64,000 nucleotides of DNA from Inquilinus limosus (GCF_002195995.1 NZ_NHON01000016.1:1-64000); one strand, 5' to 3'; shown: positions 17,950-27,387, counted from the first letter of the stretch. Made by a program: numbers and translations. Notes: generated by a model from the letters alone, not told the origin.

Positions 17950-18744
17950 ATGATCTCGGTCCAGGACGCCCACGTCACCTTCGGCCGCGGCACGCCGCTG
18001 GAGAACAAGGCCCTGCGCGGCCTCACCCTGTCCATCCCGGTCGGCGAGTTCGTCACCGTCATCGGCTCGAACGGCGCCGGCAAGTCGACCCTGCTGAACG
18101 TGCTGAGCGGCGACGCCAGCCCCGAGCGCGGTCGGGTCGAGATCGACGGCATCGACGTCACCCGCTGGCCGTCGCCCAAGCGCGCCGGCCTGGTCGCCCG
18201 CGTGTTCCAGGACCCGATGGCCGGCACCTGCGAGGGGCTGTCGATCGAGGAGAACATGGCGTTGGCCTATGCCCGCGGCCGGTCGCGCGGCTTCGCCCCG
18301 TCGATCGACGGGCCGCGCCGCGCCGTGTTCCGCGACAAGCTGGCGGTGCTGGGGTTGGGGCTGGAGAACCGGCTGGGCGATTCGATGGGCCTGCTCTCCG
18401 GCGGCCAGCGCCAGGCGGTCAGCCTGTTGATGGCGACGCTGACCGGCATGAAGATCCTGCTGCTGGACGAGCACACCGCCGCGCTCGACCCCCGTACCGC
18501 GGATTTCGTGCTGCAGCTGACCTGCCGGATCATCGAGGAGCAGAAGCTGACGTCGCTGATGGTCACCCATTCGATGCGCCATGCCCTCGACCACGGCACC
18601 CGCACGGTGATGCTGCATGAGGGCCAGGTCGCCTTCGACGTCGCCGGCGACGAGCGCAAGGGGCTGGACGTTCCCGACCTGCTGAAGCTGTTCAGCAAGG
18701 TCCGCGGCGAGCAGCTGGACGACGACAGCCTGCTACTGGCCTGA
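17950..18744 (+). CDS. ABC transporter ATP-binding protein (TrpZ-like)
   Basis: ATPase of the same importer. Walker A is GSNGAGKSTLL (near residue 38), signature LLSGGQRQAVSLL, Walker B ILLLDEHTAALD, and the switch His lies in LMVTHSMRHALDHG. The His after the Walker B Glu (DEH instead of the usual DEP) is typical of this subfamily. Length 264 aa. It is last gene of the three-gene operon. The 17-bp gap to the convergent cyclase gene includes a short AGAGGCCTCT palindrome. Confidence 0.93.
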   Translation: MISVQDAHVTFGRGTPLENKALRGLTLSIPVGEFVTVIGSNGAGKSTLLNVLSGDASPERGRVEIDGIDVTRWPSPKRAGLVARVFQDPMAGTCEGLSIEENMALAYARGRSRGFAPSIDGPRRAVFRDKLAVLGLGLENRLGDSMGLLSGGQRQAVSLLMATLTGMKILLLDEHTAALDPRTADFVLQLTCRIIEEQKLTSLMVTHSMRHALDHGTRTVMLHEGQVAFDVAGDERKGLDVPDLLKLFSKVRGEQLDDDSLLLA

Positions 18745-18761
18745 GAGGCCTCTGAAGCCGG

Positions 18762-19538
18762 CTACTTGCCCTCGGCGTCGAGCGGCCGGCCCCAGAGCAG
18801 ACGGCGGACCAGCGGCAGCAGCGCCGCGATGCCGAGGCCCAGCGCCGGCCACTGCACCCAGAGGTCGCGGGGATTGGTCATCAGGTTGATGACCAGCAGC
18901 ACGGCGACCACGACCAACGCGCCCAGGAGGCGGCGGCGCAGCTGGTCGAAGACCCCATGCCGGGACCTCGGCGCCGGGGCGGGAGCCGGCGCCATCGCCT
19001 CCACGCGATGGGCGTCCGGCCCGACCCGCAGGGCATAGACCCTGACCGGATCGGCGATGTTCTTCATCGCCTGAGGGCCGAGATCAGCGAACCCGATCTC
19101 GATCCGCCCGCGCACCTGGTCGTGGACGGCGCCGGACAGGCAGATGCCGCCGGGCTGGGCCAGCGCCTGCAACCGGGCCGCGACATTGACCCCGTCGCCC
19201 AGCAGGTCGCCGCCATTCACCACCACATCGCCGAGATTGACGCCGATGCGCAGCCGCATGCGGTCGTCCTCGGGCTGGTCGGAGGCCCAGATGCCGAGCC
19301 GGTCCTGGGCCGAGATCGCGGCCTGCACCGCGGCCAGGGCGCTGGGGAACTCGGCCAGCAGGCCGTCGCCGGCGAGGTTGAAGACGCGTCCGCCCTGCCC
19401 CTCCGTCACCGTCCGCAGGATGTCACGGGCCTGCTCCAGCCGCGCCAGCGTGCCGGTCTCGTCGCGCCCGACCAGCCGCGAATAGCCGACGACATCGGCG
19501 CAGAGGATGGCGGTCAGGCGGCGTTCCGGCTGGGACAT
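18762..19538 (-). CDS. Class III adenylate/guanylate cyclase with C-terminal two-helix membrane domain
   Basis: Predicted nucleotide cyclase. The catalytic domain fills residues 5-170, with metal-binding Asp15 (ADVVGYS) and Asp58 (LAGDGLLAEF) and the transition-state pair Asn118/Arg122 in GDGVNVAARL. All catalytic positions are kept, so it should be active. A proline/alanine linker leads to two hydrophobic helices (about 204-220 and 227-245), a membrane anchor placed at the C-terminus. ATG 19538 is chosen as the family start (MSQPERRLTAILCADVVGYS). The cyclic product and receptor are not evident in the window. Confidence 0.88.
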   Translation of the reverse strand: MSQPERRLTAILCADVVGYSRLVGRDETGTLARLEQARDILRTVTEGQGGRVFNLAGDGLLAEFPSALAAVQAAISAQDRLGIWASDQPEDDRMRLRIGVNLGDVVVNGGDLLGDGVNVAARLQALAQPGGICLSGAVHDQVRGRIEIGFADLGPQAMKNIADPVRVYALRVGPDAHRVEAMAPAPAPAPRSRHGVFDQLRRRLLGALVVVAVLLVINLMTNPRDLWVQWPALGLGIAALLPLVRRLLWGRPLDAEGK

Positions 19539-19601
19539 GGGTCTCTCGCGGCGAGTCAGGGGCGGATCATACTGCACCGCGCACCTGACCGCGAGACCTC
19601 C

Positions 19602-19619
19602 ATGAACATTTCATGAACA
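19602..19619 (-). promoter_or_regulatory. Direct-repeat operator candidate upstream of the cyclase gene
   Basis: Read on the minus strand, TGTTCAT-GAAA-TGTTCAT is a 7-4-7 direct repeat about 64 bp upstream of the cyclase start. The 11-bp period is the layout used by PhoB-like OmpR-family regulators, though the heptamer is not the standard Pho-box word. It is a structural resemblance only. Confidence 0.3.
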
Positions 19620-19733
19620 TAAACCTAGCCGATGAACCGCCCGGCGGTGACGGAGCTGAACCCGGAGGGCGGGCTGGTCGGGACCCAGGCGACCGCCTTC
19701 GCGCCGGCGGCCCCCCGCGCGCCCCGTAGCCGG

Positions 19734-20639
19734 TCAGCCGGCCTCGCCCTGCCGCCACAGCCAGGCGGCGCCGCGGACGCCGCTGCTGTCGCCGTGCTTC
19801 GCCTTCAGGATCGGCGTGGCGCATTCCTGGCCGAACACGATCGGCGGCAGGCGCTTCGGCACCTCGTCATAGAGGCGCGCGACATTCGACATGCCGCCAC
19901 CCAGCACGATGGCGTCCGGGTCCAGCAGGTTGATGACGTGCGCCAGGCCGCGGGTCAGCCGGCTGATGTAGCGCTCGACCGTGGCCGCGGAGTCCGGGTC
20001 GCCCGCCTCGGCCCGCTTCACCACCTCATGGGTGGAGATCTCCTGCCCGGTCACCCGGATATGGTCCTTGCCGAAGCCGGTGCCGGAGATCCAGGTCTCC
20101 AGGCAGCCCTGCTTGCCGCAATAGCAGTCCGGGCCCGGCAGCTCGTCCGGCGTGGCCCAGGGCAGCTGGTTGTGGCCCCATTCGCCGCCCAGGCCGTTGC
20201 CGCCGCGATGGGCGCGGCCGTTGACGGCGATGCCGGCGCCGGTGCCGGTGCCGATGATGACGGCGAAGACCACGCCCTTGCCGGCCGCGGCGCCGTCGGT
20301 CGCCTCCGACACCGCCAGGCAGTTGGCGTCGTTCTCGCAGCGCACCTCACGGCCCATGGCGGCGCTGAGGTCCTTGTCGAAGGGCTTGCCGATCAGCCAG
20401 GTGGAATTGGCGTTCTTCACCAGGCCGGTCTGCGGCGACAGCACGCCGGGCATGCCGACGCCGACCGTGCCGCGCTCGCCCACGGCGGACTCGACCGCGC
20501 CGACGAGGTCGCGGATCGCCTGGACCGTGCCGTCATAGCTGCGCGGCGTCGGGATGCGCTGGCGATGCAGCTCCGTCCCGGCATCATCCAAGGCGATCGC
20601 CTCGATCTTCGTGCCCCCGAGATCGATGCCGATCCGCAT
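19734..20639 (-). CDS. mak: Fructokinase, ROK family (Mak-like)
   Basis: ATP-dependent sugar kinase that phosphorylates fructose (Mak-type) to fructose 6-phosphate. The phosphate-binding [11 protein letters not shown] opens the protein. [29 protein letters not shown] (catalytic Asp) and [11 protein letters not shown] follow. The ROK zinc site [10 protein letters not shown] and the C-terminal [15 protein letters not shown] are very close to what I recall of E. coli Mak. Length 301 aa is normal. It sits alone, separated from infC by a terminator. Fructose is the most likely sugar; other hexoses are possible. Confidence 0.92.
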   Translation of the reverse strand: MRIGIDLGGTKIEAIALDDAGTELHRQRIPTPRSYDGTVQAIRDLVGAVESAVGERGTVGVGMPGVLSPQTGLVKNANSTWLIGKPFDKDLSAAMGREVRCENDANCLAVSEATDGAAAGKGVVFAVIIGTGTGAGIAVNGRAHRGGNGLGGEWGHNQLPWATPDELPGPDCYCGKQGCLETWISGTGFGKDHIRVTGQEISTHEVVKRAEAGDPDSAATVERYISRLTRGLAHVINLLDPDAIVLGGGMSNVARLYDEVPKRLPPIVFGQECATPILKAKHGDSSGVRGAAWLWRQGEAG

Positions 20640-20685
20640 AGCCGCCTCCGCCCGTCTTCAGGCCCCCGAGGGCCGTCAAGTCACG

Positions 20686-20715
20686 AAAAAAGTCCCGCAC
20701 GCTAGGCTGCAGGAC
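20686..20715 (-). terminator. Intrinsic terminator of thrS-infC
   Basis: On the minus strand an 8-bp stem (20708-20715 with 20692-20699, one G-T pair) with an 8-base loop is followed directly by six T residues (20691-20686), 28 bp after the infC stop. This is a textbook rho-independent terminator, so rpmI and rplT are not cotranscribed here. Confidence 0.85.
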
Positions 20716-20742
20716 CCACACAGGCATCATGCGCGCCCGCGG

Positions 20743-21279
20743 CTACTTCGCCGCGAGCACCATGATCATCTGCCGGCCTTCCATCTTCGGCATCTGCTCG
20801 ACCTTCGACAGGTCCTGCAGCTCGTCCCGAACCTTGACCAGCACGTTCATGCCGATTTCCTGGTGCGCCAGCTCGCGCCCGCGGAAGCGCATGGTCACCT
20901 TGACCTTGTCGCCTTCCTCGAGGAAGCGCCGCGCGCTGCGCATCTTCACGTTATAGTCATTGTCGTCGATGTTCGGCCGGAGCTTGATCTCCTTGACATC
21001 GATGACCTTTTGACGCTTTCGCGCCTCGTTCTTCTTCTTCTGCGCTTCGAATTTGAACTTGCCGTAATCGAGAATCTTGCAGACCGGCGGCACGGCGTTC
21101 GGCGAGATCTCGACCAGGTCCAGCCCGGCCTGCTCGGCAGCCCAAAGCGCCTCGCGCAGCGGCACGACCCCGATCATCTCACCATCCGCGCCGACCAGCC
21201 GGACCTGTGCCGTATCGATCTCGCGGTTCACCCTCGGCCCGTCGCGGGTCGGCAGGGCATTTGCAGGTAGTCTAGCTAT
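20743..21279 (-). CDS. infC: Translation initiation factor IF-3, probable AUA start codon
   Basis: Binds the 30S subunit, checks start codon-anticodon pairing and keeps subunits apart. The N-domain ([20 protein letters not shown]), linker ([14 protein letters not shown]) and C-domain ([31 protein letters not shown]) are complete. A GTG at 21231 would give 162 residues and lose the family segment [10 protein letters not shown]. The frame continues upstream to ATA at 21279, six bases after a GGAGG (21286-21290), giving 178 residues, the usual IF-3 length, with no other in-frame start of the ATG/GTG/TTG kind. E. coli infC likewise uses a rare start (AUU), which IF-3 itself discriminates against for autoregulation. 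The start lies inside the end of thrS (8-base overlap). Confidence 0.95.
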   Translation of the reverse strand: MARLPANALPTRDGPRVNREIDTAQVRLVGADGEMIGVVPLREALWAAEQAGLDLVEISPNAVPPVCKILDYGKFKFEAQKKKNEARKRQKVIDVKEIKLRPNIDDNDYNVKMRSARRFLEEGDKVKVTMRFRGRELAHQEIGMNVLVKVRDELQDLSKVEQMPKMEGRQMIMVLAAK

Positions 21280-23287
21280 GGATAGCCTCCGTTAATTGCT
21301 GCGACCCCGTCTGCACCTCCCCCCTCGCGGATGTCAACGGTGATCGCGCCTCTTCCACAAGTTTATGAAGCGCCTCGCCAAGGGCAAGGACTTCCTGCGC
21401 CTCGCCGCCGAGCCGCCGCAGGGCGACGCTGCGGTTCTCGGCCTCGCGCTTTCCGACCACGAGCATGAGCGGCACCTTCGTCAGGCTGTGCTCACGCACC
21501 TTGTAGTTGATCTTCTCGTTGCGCAGGTCGATCTCGGCCCGGATGCCGGCCTGCCGCAGGGCGGCATGGACCTCCTGCGCGTAGCCGTCGGCCTCGCTGG
21601 TGATGGTGGTGACCACCGCCTGCACCGGCGCCAGCCACAGCGGCAGCTTGCCGGCATAGTTCTCGATCAGGATGGCGATGAAGCGCTCCAGCGAGCCGAG
21701 GATCGCCCGATGCAGCATCACCGGCCGGTGCCTGGCCCCGTCCTCGCCGACATAGGTGGCGTCCAGCCGCTCCGGCAGCACGGAATCGAACTGCAGCGTG
21801 CCGCACTGCCAGGTCCGGCCGATCGCGTCGGTCAGGTGGAACTCGATCTTCGGGCCGTAGAAGGCGCCCTCGCCCGGCAGTTCCTCGAACTCCAGCCCGG
21901 CCGCGACCAGCGCGTCGCGCAGCGCCTGCTCGGCGATGTCCCATTGCTGGTCCGACCCGGCCCGGACGTCGGGGCGCAGGGCCAGCTTCACCGCCACGTC
22001 GGGGAAGCCGAGGTCGCGATAGACCTCGTATTGCAGGGCGATGTAGCGCGCCGCCTCCGACACCGACTGCTCCTCGGTGCAGAAGATATGGGCATCGTCC
22101 TGGGTGAAGGCGCGCACCCGCATCAGCCCGTGCAGCGCGCCCGACGGCTCGTTGCGGTGGCAGCTGCCGAACTCCGCCATGCGGATCGGCAGGTCGCGGT
22201 AGCTGACGATGCCCTGGTTGAAGATCTGCACATGGCAGGGGCAGTTCATCGGCTTGATGCCGGCCAGGCGCTCGGGCGACCCGTCCTCCTTCTGGCCGAT
22301 CGCCACCTTGAACATGTTGTCGCCATACATGTCCCAGTGGCCGGACGCCTTGAACAGGCTGGAATCGACCAGCTGCGGCGTCTTCACCTCGACATAGTCG
22401 GCGCGGGCCAGCTTCTCGCGGATGTAGTTCTCCAGCGTCCGGTACAGGGTCCAGCCCTTCGGATGCCAGAACACGCTGCCGGCCGCCTCCTCCTGCAGAT
22501 GGAACAGGTCCATCTCGCGGCCCAGCTTGCGGTGGTCGCGGCGCTCCGCCTCCGCCAGTTGGTGCAGATAGGCGTCCAGCTCCTTCTGGTCGCGCCAGGC
22601 GGTGCCGTAGATCCGCTGCAGCATGGCGTTGCGGTGGTCGCCACGCCAATAGGCGCCGGCCACCTTGGTCAGCTTGAAGCCCTGCCCCACCCCGCCGGTG
22701 GTCGGCATGTGCGGACCGCGGCACAAATCCAGCCAGTCGCCCTGGCGGTAGACCGAGATGCTCTCGCTCTCCGGCAGGTCCTGGATGATCTCGGCCTTGT
22801 ACTTCTCGCCCTTGGCCTTGAAGAACTCGATCGCCTCGGTCCGGTCCCACACCTCGCGGGTGAAGGCGGCGTTGCGGCCGATGATCTGGCGCATCTTCGC
22901 CTCGATCTTCTCCAGATCGTCGGGCGTGAACGGCTCGTCGCGGGCGAAGTCGTAGTAGAAGCCGTTCTCGATCGCCGGGCCGATCGTCACCTGGGTGCCG
23001 GGATACAGCTCCTGCACCGCCTCGGCCATGACATGCGCGGCGTCGTGCCGGATCAGCTCCAGCGCCTCGGGCGAGCTGCGGGTGACGATGCCGACCTTGG
23101 CGTCGCGGTCGACCAGGGTCGACAGGTCCATCAGCTTGCCGTCCAAGGTCATGGCGATCGCCGCCTTGGCCAGGCTCTTGGAGATGTCGCCGGCGATGTC
23201 GGCGCCCGTCATCGGGCGGTCGAAGCGGCGGACCGCGCCGTCGGGCAGGGTGATGGCGATGCCGCCAGGGCTCGACACCTCGGCCAT
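21272..23287 (-). CDS. thrS: Threonyl-tRNA synthetase
   Basis: Charges tRNA-Thr. Order: TGS domain (residues 1-65, [21 protein letters not shown]), the editing domain with the zinc-type [11 protein letters not shown] motif that clears mischarged Ser, the class II catalytic core with [12 protein letters not shown] and [20 protein letters not shown], and the C-terminal anticodon-binding domain. Length of 671 residues from ATG 23287 is normal; the longer frame to 23353 is not conserved-looking. Its last codons overlap the AUA start of infC, so translation of the two is probably coupled. Confidence 0.97.
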   Translation of the reverse strand: MAEVSSPGGIAITLPDGAVRRFDRPMTGADIAGDISKSLAKAAIAMTLDGKLMDLSTLVDRDAKVGIVTRSSPEALELIRHDAAHVMAEAVQELYPGTQVTIGPAIENGFYYDFARDEPFTPDDLEKIEAKMRQIIGRNAAFTREVWDRTEAIEFFKAKGEKYKAEIIQDLPESESISVYRQGDWLDLCRGPHMPTTGGVGQGFKLTKVAGAYWRGDHRNAMLQRIYGTAWRDQKELDAYLHQLAEAERRDHRKLGREMDLFHLQEEAAGSVFWHPKGWTLYRTLENYIREKLARADYVEVKTPQLVDSSLFKASGHWDMYGDNMFKVAIGQKEDGSPERLAGIKPMNCPCHVQIFNQGIVSYRDLPIRMAEFGSCHRNEPSGALHGLMRVRAFTQDDAHIFCTEEQSVSEAARYIALQYEVYRDLGFPDVAVKLALRPDVRAGSDQQWDIAEQALRDALVAAGLEFEELPGEGAFYGPKIEFHLTDAIGRTWQCGTLQFDSVLPERLDATYVGEDGARHRPVMLHRAILGSLERFIAILIENYAGKLPLWLAPVQAVVTTITSEADGYAQEVHAALRQAGIRAEIDLRNEKINYKVREHSLTKVPLMLVVGKREAENRSVALRRLGGEAQEVLALGEALHKLVEEARSPLTSARGEVQTGSQQLTEAIHS
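21286..21290 (-). promoter_or_regulatory. Ribosome binding site supporting the AUA start of infC
   Basis: GGAGG on the minus strand lies six bases before ATA 21277-21279, within the last codons of thrS. No in-frame ATG, GTG or TTG is found at a usable distance, so this site decides the start. Confidence 0.8.
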
Positions 23288-23374
23288 TTGTCTATCCACG
23301 TTCAGTCGTCCGGAGAAGGCGAGGCACTGTAAGGGGCAGGCGAGACCTGTCAAGCGGCCCGGAGAGCAGCCGGC

Positions 23375-24382
23375 TCATGCCGCCTGCGACGGCGGCGCGG
23401 GCTGGCGCATCACCCGCGGCGGCTTGATCGGCCGCTTCGGCGTCAGGCGCCAGCGCTTGTGCAGCCACAGCCACTGTTCGGGCCGGGCGCGGATCCAGGC
23501 CTCGACCACGCGGTTCAGCCGGACCACCCCCTCCTCCACATCGGCCTTGCGGTCGCCGGTGCGGGGAATGTCGAGCGGCGGGTCGATCACCGCGCGGTAG
23601 CGGGCGCCGCGGGTGCGCTCCACCCGCATCGGCAGCAGCGCGCAGTTGAAATGGTAGGCCATCTCGACCGCCGCCGGCGAGGTCAGCGCGTCCTGGCCGA
23701 TGAACGGCACCTTCAGCCCGCCGGTGTAGCGCTGGTCGACCATGACGCCCAGCACCCCGCCGTTGCGCAGCAGGCCGAGGGCGCGGCGCGCGTCGTTGCC
23801 GGCCATCCGCTTCTCCAGGAGGCCGGTGCCCAGCGACAGGCGCACACCGCGGACCAGGCGGTCGACCAGCCGGTTGTTCAGCGGCCGCACGAAGATGGTC
23901 AGCGGCGCGCCGTGGCGGGTGGCGACGATCGGCCCGGCCTCCCAATTGCCGAAATGGGCCAGCGCCATGATCACCGGCCGGCCGTCGGCGCGCGCGGCCT
24001 CGTAGTTCTCGATCCCGTCGACGGTGATCCGGTCGGCCCGGCGCGCCTCCCGCCGGGCGAGCGACCGCAGATGCGGATACTCGCCGAGCACCCGGCCGAG
24101 ATTGTCCCACATGCCGGTGAGGATCCTGCGCCGCTCCTTCGCCGTCAGCTCCGGCATCACCAGCTGCAGGTTGCGGTCGCCGTGCCGGGTGGCGCCGATG
24201 CGCATGCCGATGGTGCGCGCCACCCAGGAGCCGATGTCCGAGGCGACGTCGATCGGCACGCAGCGCAGCACGCCATAGGCGGTGTAGGCCAGCGCCGCCT
24301 GCAGCGGATGCACGACATAGCTCCGCACCAGGCGCGGCCACGCCTTCTGCAGTCGTTTCAGTCTGTTGGGCAGTCCGCTCAT
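23375..24382 (-). CDS. Lipid A biosynthesis lauroyl acyltransferase (LpxL/HtrB-like)
   Basis: Inner-membrane acyltransferase that adds a secondary acyl chain to lipid A. The catalytic H-x4-[D/E] motif is in ALAHFGNWEAGP. RPLNNRLVDRLVRGVR and GVLGVMVDQRYTGGLKVPF are family landmarks. A hydrophobic N-terminal segment (HPLQAALAYTAYGVL) anchors it. ATG 24382 is chosen; TTG at 24388 is also possible. The C-terminus is basic and proline-rich. It borders the polysaccharide gene cluster, consistent with envelope assembly. Confidence 0.92.
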   Translation of the reverse strand: MSGLPNRLKRLQKAWPRLVRSYVVHPLQAALAYTAYGVLRCVPIDVASDIGSWVARTIGMRIGATRHGDRNLQLVMPELTAKERRRILTGMWDNLGRVLGEYPHLRSLARREARRADRITVDGIENYEAARADGRPVIMALAHFGNWEAGPIVATRHGAPLTIFVRPLNNRLVDRLVRGVRLSLGTGLLEKRMAGNDARRALGLLRNGGVLGVMVDQRYTGGLKVPFIGQDALTSPAAVEMAYHFNCALLPMRVERTRGARYRAVIDPPLDIPRTGDRKADVEEGVVRLNRVVEAWIRARPEQWLWLHKRWRLTPKRPIKPPRVMRQPAPPSQAA

Positions 24383-24575
24383 CAGCAAGAAATCGGGGAA
24401 TCGGGAATGGCTCTACGCGAAAATTGGGAATGTTGCCGGACAAAGGCAAGTTCAAGGCAGACCCGAGGATCAGCCATGCGCGGGAGGCCGGCCCGCCGGG
24501 CGCGGCGGCACGTCGCTTGAGCCGGACCGGACCTGCATGCTAACTCGGCGGACAAGCAACGGAAATACGCTCCCG

Positions 24576-25298
24576 ATGGTCAACGTCATCTGCGCCAAAT
24601 GGGGCCCGAAATACGGCCCCGAATACGTCAACCGGCTGAAGGCGATGGTCAGCCGCAACCTGGCGCGGCCGCACCGCTTTGTCTGCTTCACCGACGACCC
24701 GACCGGGCTCGACCCCGATGTCGAGCATTTCCCGATGCCGGTGCTGCCGGTGCCGGAGCCGCACTGCAACCTGCCCTGGCGCAAGGTGACGCTGTTCGGC
24801 CAGCCGCTGGGCGACCTCGAGGGGCCGACGCTGTTCCTCGACCTCGACATCGTCATCGTCGACAGCCTGGACCCGTTCTTCGATCATCCGGGCCGGTTCT
24901 GCGTGATCCACAACTGGACCCATCCGGACCGCCGCGTGGGCAACACCTCGGTGTACCGCTTCGACATCGGGGCGCATCAGGACGTGCTGGACAACCTGGT
25001 CGCCAACCACCGCCAGATCTTCGCCCGGTACCGCAACTCGCAGACCTATGTCTCCGACCATATCGGCGAGATCACCTGGTGGCCGGACGCCTGGTGCGTG
25101 AGCTTCAAGAAGCACTGCATGCCCGGCGGCCCCCTGGGCCTGTTCAACTGGTTCATGACCCCGCGCCGGCCGGAGGGATCCCGCATCGTGGTGTTCCACG
25201 GCGACCCGAAGCCGGAATACGCGATCAGCGGGCACTGGCCGGGACGCTGGTCGAAGCATGTGCGGCCCACCCCCTGGGTGGCCGAGCACTGGGGTTGA
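24576..25298 (+). CDS. Putative glycosyltransferase (GT-A fold, DxD)
   Basis: A 240-residue soluble protein. It opens with VNVICAKWGPKYGPEYVNRLKAMV and carries PTLFLDLDIVIVDSLDPFF, with an Asp-x-Asp pair (D89, D91) of the kind that binds a metal and nucleotide sugar in family 8-like transferases. HFHGDPKP-type end motifs (VVFHGDPKPE) support this. It may act on surface glycan. The start could also be ATG 24537; 24576 matches the domain onset better. Its stop codon overlaps the left end of a 145-bp inverted-repeat element. Confidence 0.75.
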   Translation: MVNVICAKWGPKYGPEYVNRLKAMVSRNLARPHRFVCFTDDPTGLDPDVEHFPMPVLPVPEPHCNLPWRKVTLFGQPLGDLEGPTLFLDLDIVIVDSLDPFFDHPGRFCVIHNWTHPDRRVGNTSVYRFDIGAHQDVLDNLVANHRQIFARYRNSQTYVSDHIGEITWWPDAWCVSFKKHCMPGGPLGLFNWFMTPRRPEGSRIVVFHGDPKPEYAISGHWPGRWSKHVRPTPWVAEHWG

Positions 25299-25441
25299 GA
25301 GACCGTCTGGAAACAGGCCGGCGCGGCCGTCTGATGGCGGCTTCTCCGCTTCCGGTGCTCACGCACCAAATGTGCGCTGCGCTCCGGTTCTCGAAGCCAC
25401 CACCAGCCGACTCACGCCACCCCGTTTCCAAACGATCTCTC
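25297..25441. repeat. 145-bp element with terminal inverted repeats (MITE-like candidate)
   Basis: The ends GAGAGACCGTCTGGAAAC (25297-25314) and the reverse complement of 25424-25441 (GAGAGATCGTTTGGAAAC) match at 16 of 18 bases. The interior contains nested complementary stretches, including GCTTC...GAAGC and a GGTGC/GCACC hairpin. It has no coding potential. It could be a non-autonomous transposon remnant or a palindromic intergenic repeat. It fills the gap between two glycan genes and overlaps the first one's stop codon. Confidence 0.6.
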
Positions 25442-25464
25442 GGACCGCTCCGGCGCCTTCGGCG

Positions 25465-26478
25465 ATGACAGACCCGGCCGACCTGTCCGCGATCCGCTGC
25501 TGGATCGTCAGCGAAAGCAAGGCCGGCACCATCGCCCAGTGCCGCGGCGTCGCCGAGAAGCTGGGCGTCGCGGCCGAGACGCGCCTGGTGCAGCGGCCGG
25601 ACCCGGCGAAGTCCGGGTTGGCGCGCCGGCTGAACCGCCGCTGGACCCATATCCGCAACGTCCATCTCAACCGGATCCGGCCGCCCTGGCCGGAGCTCGC
25701 CATCTCCTGCGGCCGCCAGGCGGAGCCTGCGGTGATGGCCGCGACGCGGCGCTCCGGCGGCTCGATCTTCACGGTGCATCTGCAGGTCCCGACCGTCGGC
25801 TTCGACCGCTTCGACCTGTGCTTCGTCGGCCGGCACGACTGGCGGCCGGACTTCGACGGCCGCGACGATGTGCTGCCCATGGTCGGCGCGCCGCATCGCG
25901 TCGACGCGGCGACGGTTGCCGGCCATCGCGCCGCGGCGGAACAGCGCTTCGGCGCCCTGCCCGGCCGCCGCGCGGCGGTGATGATCGGCGGGCCCAACCC
26001 CGGCTACGGCTATTCGCCGGAGCGCATCGACGCCATCATCGCCCAGCTGCGCGGGCTGCAGGCGGAGGGGTGGAGCCTGCTGGTCACGACCTCGCGCCGG
26101 TCCGACCCCGCCGTGCTGCCGCGGCTGCAGCAGGCGCTGGCCGGCGACCGCGGCTTCGTCTGGGACCGCACCGGGGAGAGCCCCTATTTCCAGTACCTGG
26201 CGATCGCCGATGCCGTGCTGGTGACGGTGGATTCGATCACCATGACCTGCGAGGCCGCCTCGACCGGCCTGCCGGTGTTCTCGATCCCGCTGGACGAGAC
26301 GCCCGGCCCCTATCTCGAGAAGTTCCACCGCTTCCATCGCGACATGCAGGAGACGCTGGGGCTCACCCGGCCCTTCGCCGGGGTGATCGAGCCCTATGCC
26401 TACACGCCGCTGGACGAGGCGGGCCGCATCGCCGGCATCATCCGCGACCGTCTCGCCGCCCGGCCGCGGCGTCCCTAA
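25465..26478 (+). CDS. ELM1/GtrOC1-like protein (mitochondrial fission ELM1 family)
   Basis: A 337-residue member of the DUF1022/ELM1 family found in plants and many alphaproteobacteria. Diagnostic parts are IRCWIVSESKAGTIAQCRGVAEKLG, ELAISCGRQAEPAVMAA, AAVMIGGPNPGYGYS and the late DAVLVTVDSITMTCEAASTGLPVF, which resembles a sugar-nucleotide binding site of GT-B enzymes. The bacterial function is not established; its place among glycosyltransferases supports a glycan role. It stops exactly where the convergent KpsC/S-like gene stops. Confidence 0.85.
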   Translation: MTDPADLSAIRCWIVSESKAGTIAQCRGVAEKLGVAAETRLVQRPDPAKSGLARRLNRRWTHIRNVHLNRIRPPWPELAISCGRQAEPAVMAATRRSGGSIFTVHLQVPTVGFDRFDLCFVGRHDWRPDFDGRDDVLPMVGAPHRVDAATVAGHRAAAEQRFGALPGRRAAVMIGGPNPGYGYSPERIDAIIAQLRGLQAEGWSLLVTTSRRSDPAVLPRLQQALAGDRGFVWDRTGESPYFQYLAIADAVLVTVDSITMTCEAASTGLPVFSIPLDETPGPYLEKFHRFHRDMQETLGLTRPFAGVIEPYAYTPLDEAGRIAGIIRDRLAARPRRP

Positions 26479-27387
26479 TCAGACCTTCCAACGGGCCACG
26501 CGGCGGCGCCAGCGCCGGCGCGCATGGTCCAGTTGCTCGCGCAGCATGCCGCGCGGCGTCACCGCCGCCGGCAGGGTGAAGGGTTCGGCGATCGCCACCG
26601 GCACCCGGTCGTGCGGCAGGTCGAGCAGCCGGGCGAAAGGCTCGCCGGTCGCGATCTCCTCCGCCGTCCACTGGCACCAGGCCAGCCGCTCGAACACCGG
26701 CTCCCGCTCCGGGTAGGCCGGACGGTCGACATCGGTGCCGCGCCGGCACAGCTCGTGGCAGATCAGGGTCGGGCCGCAATAGAAGGCCGGCACTCCGGCG
26801 ATCAGCCCCTTCACCGCCGCAGTGCTGGTCCAGGTCACGGTGCACCAGGCTTCGCGCAGCTGGTCGTCGAGCGGCACCGTGGTCTTGCGCGTGCGCCGCA
26901 GCACCGGGCGCCGGGTCGGCAGCGTCAGGCTGTGGTCCCAGCCTTCGGGCATCCGCCGGGCGTCCTGGTCGGCACCCTTCAGTTTCTGGCCGATGACCAG
27001 GACATGGCGGCCGTCCCGGTTCCAATCCTGCAGAGGCACATCCCAGCCGCGCCAGCGTTCCGGTCCGTCCTGCGGGAAGCGCCCCTCCCCGTTCCAGCCA
27101 TCGAGCGCCACCTGGAAGAAGCGCCGCGGGCCGATCGGCGACAGCCAGCCATTCTCCATCACGATCGCGCGGCCACCGGCCGCCTTGATCGTGCGCAGCG
27201 CCGCCAGGCGGTCGGTGCCCAGGAACGGCGACCAGCAGATCAGAACGTCGTCCGGCCCCGCATCCCGGTCGGGCATGCCGATCGTGACCGGGCCGAGCCG
27301 GCGCGCGCCGGCAGCCACCTCGTCATAGGGCTTGACGTTGGCCTGCCCGGGAGACGGCGGGTCGCCGAGGACGATGAAGATGCGCAT
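26479..27387 (-). CDS. Uncharacterised KpsC/KpsS-like polysaccharide protein, copy 1 of 3
   Basis: A 302-residue protein sharing a full-length pattern with the genes at 27405 and 30965: CWSPF, GGRAIVMENGWLSP, ALDGWNGEGRFP, VPLQDW, a TVTWTSTAAVKGLIAGVPAFYCGP block, EREPVFERLAWCQWTAEEI and GEPFARLLDLPHD. The Thr-Ser-Thr...Gly-Val-Pro-Ala-Phe block resembles the nucleotide-sugar-binding C-terminal half of capsule transferases of the KpsC/KpsS type. Activity is inferred, not shown. It lies 17 bp downstream of copy 2 on the same strand, so the two are probably cotranscribed. Confidence 0.65.
   Translation of the reverse strand: MRIFIVLGDPPSPGQANVKPYDEVAAGARRLGPVTIGMPDRDAGPDDVLICWSPFLGTDRLAALRTIKAAGGRAIVMENGWLSPIGPRRFFQVALDGWNGEGRFPQDGPERWRGWDVPLQDWNRDGRHVLVIGQKLKGADQDARRMPEGWDHSLTLPTRRPVLRRTRKTTVPLDDQLREAWCTVTWTSTAAVKGLIAGVPAFYCGPTLICHELCRRGTDVDRPAYPEREPVFERLAWCQWTAEEIATGEPFARLLDLPHDRVPVAIAEPFTLPAAVTPRGMLREQLDHARRRWRRRVARWKV

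Noticed and set aside
21231-21279. GTG at 21231 as the infC start
   Set aside because: It would remove a conserved N-terminal stretch and has only a poorly placed ribosome site, whereas the upstream ATA has GGAGG at ideal spacing.
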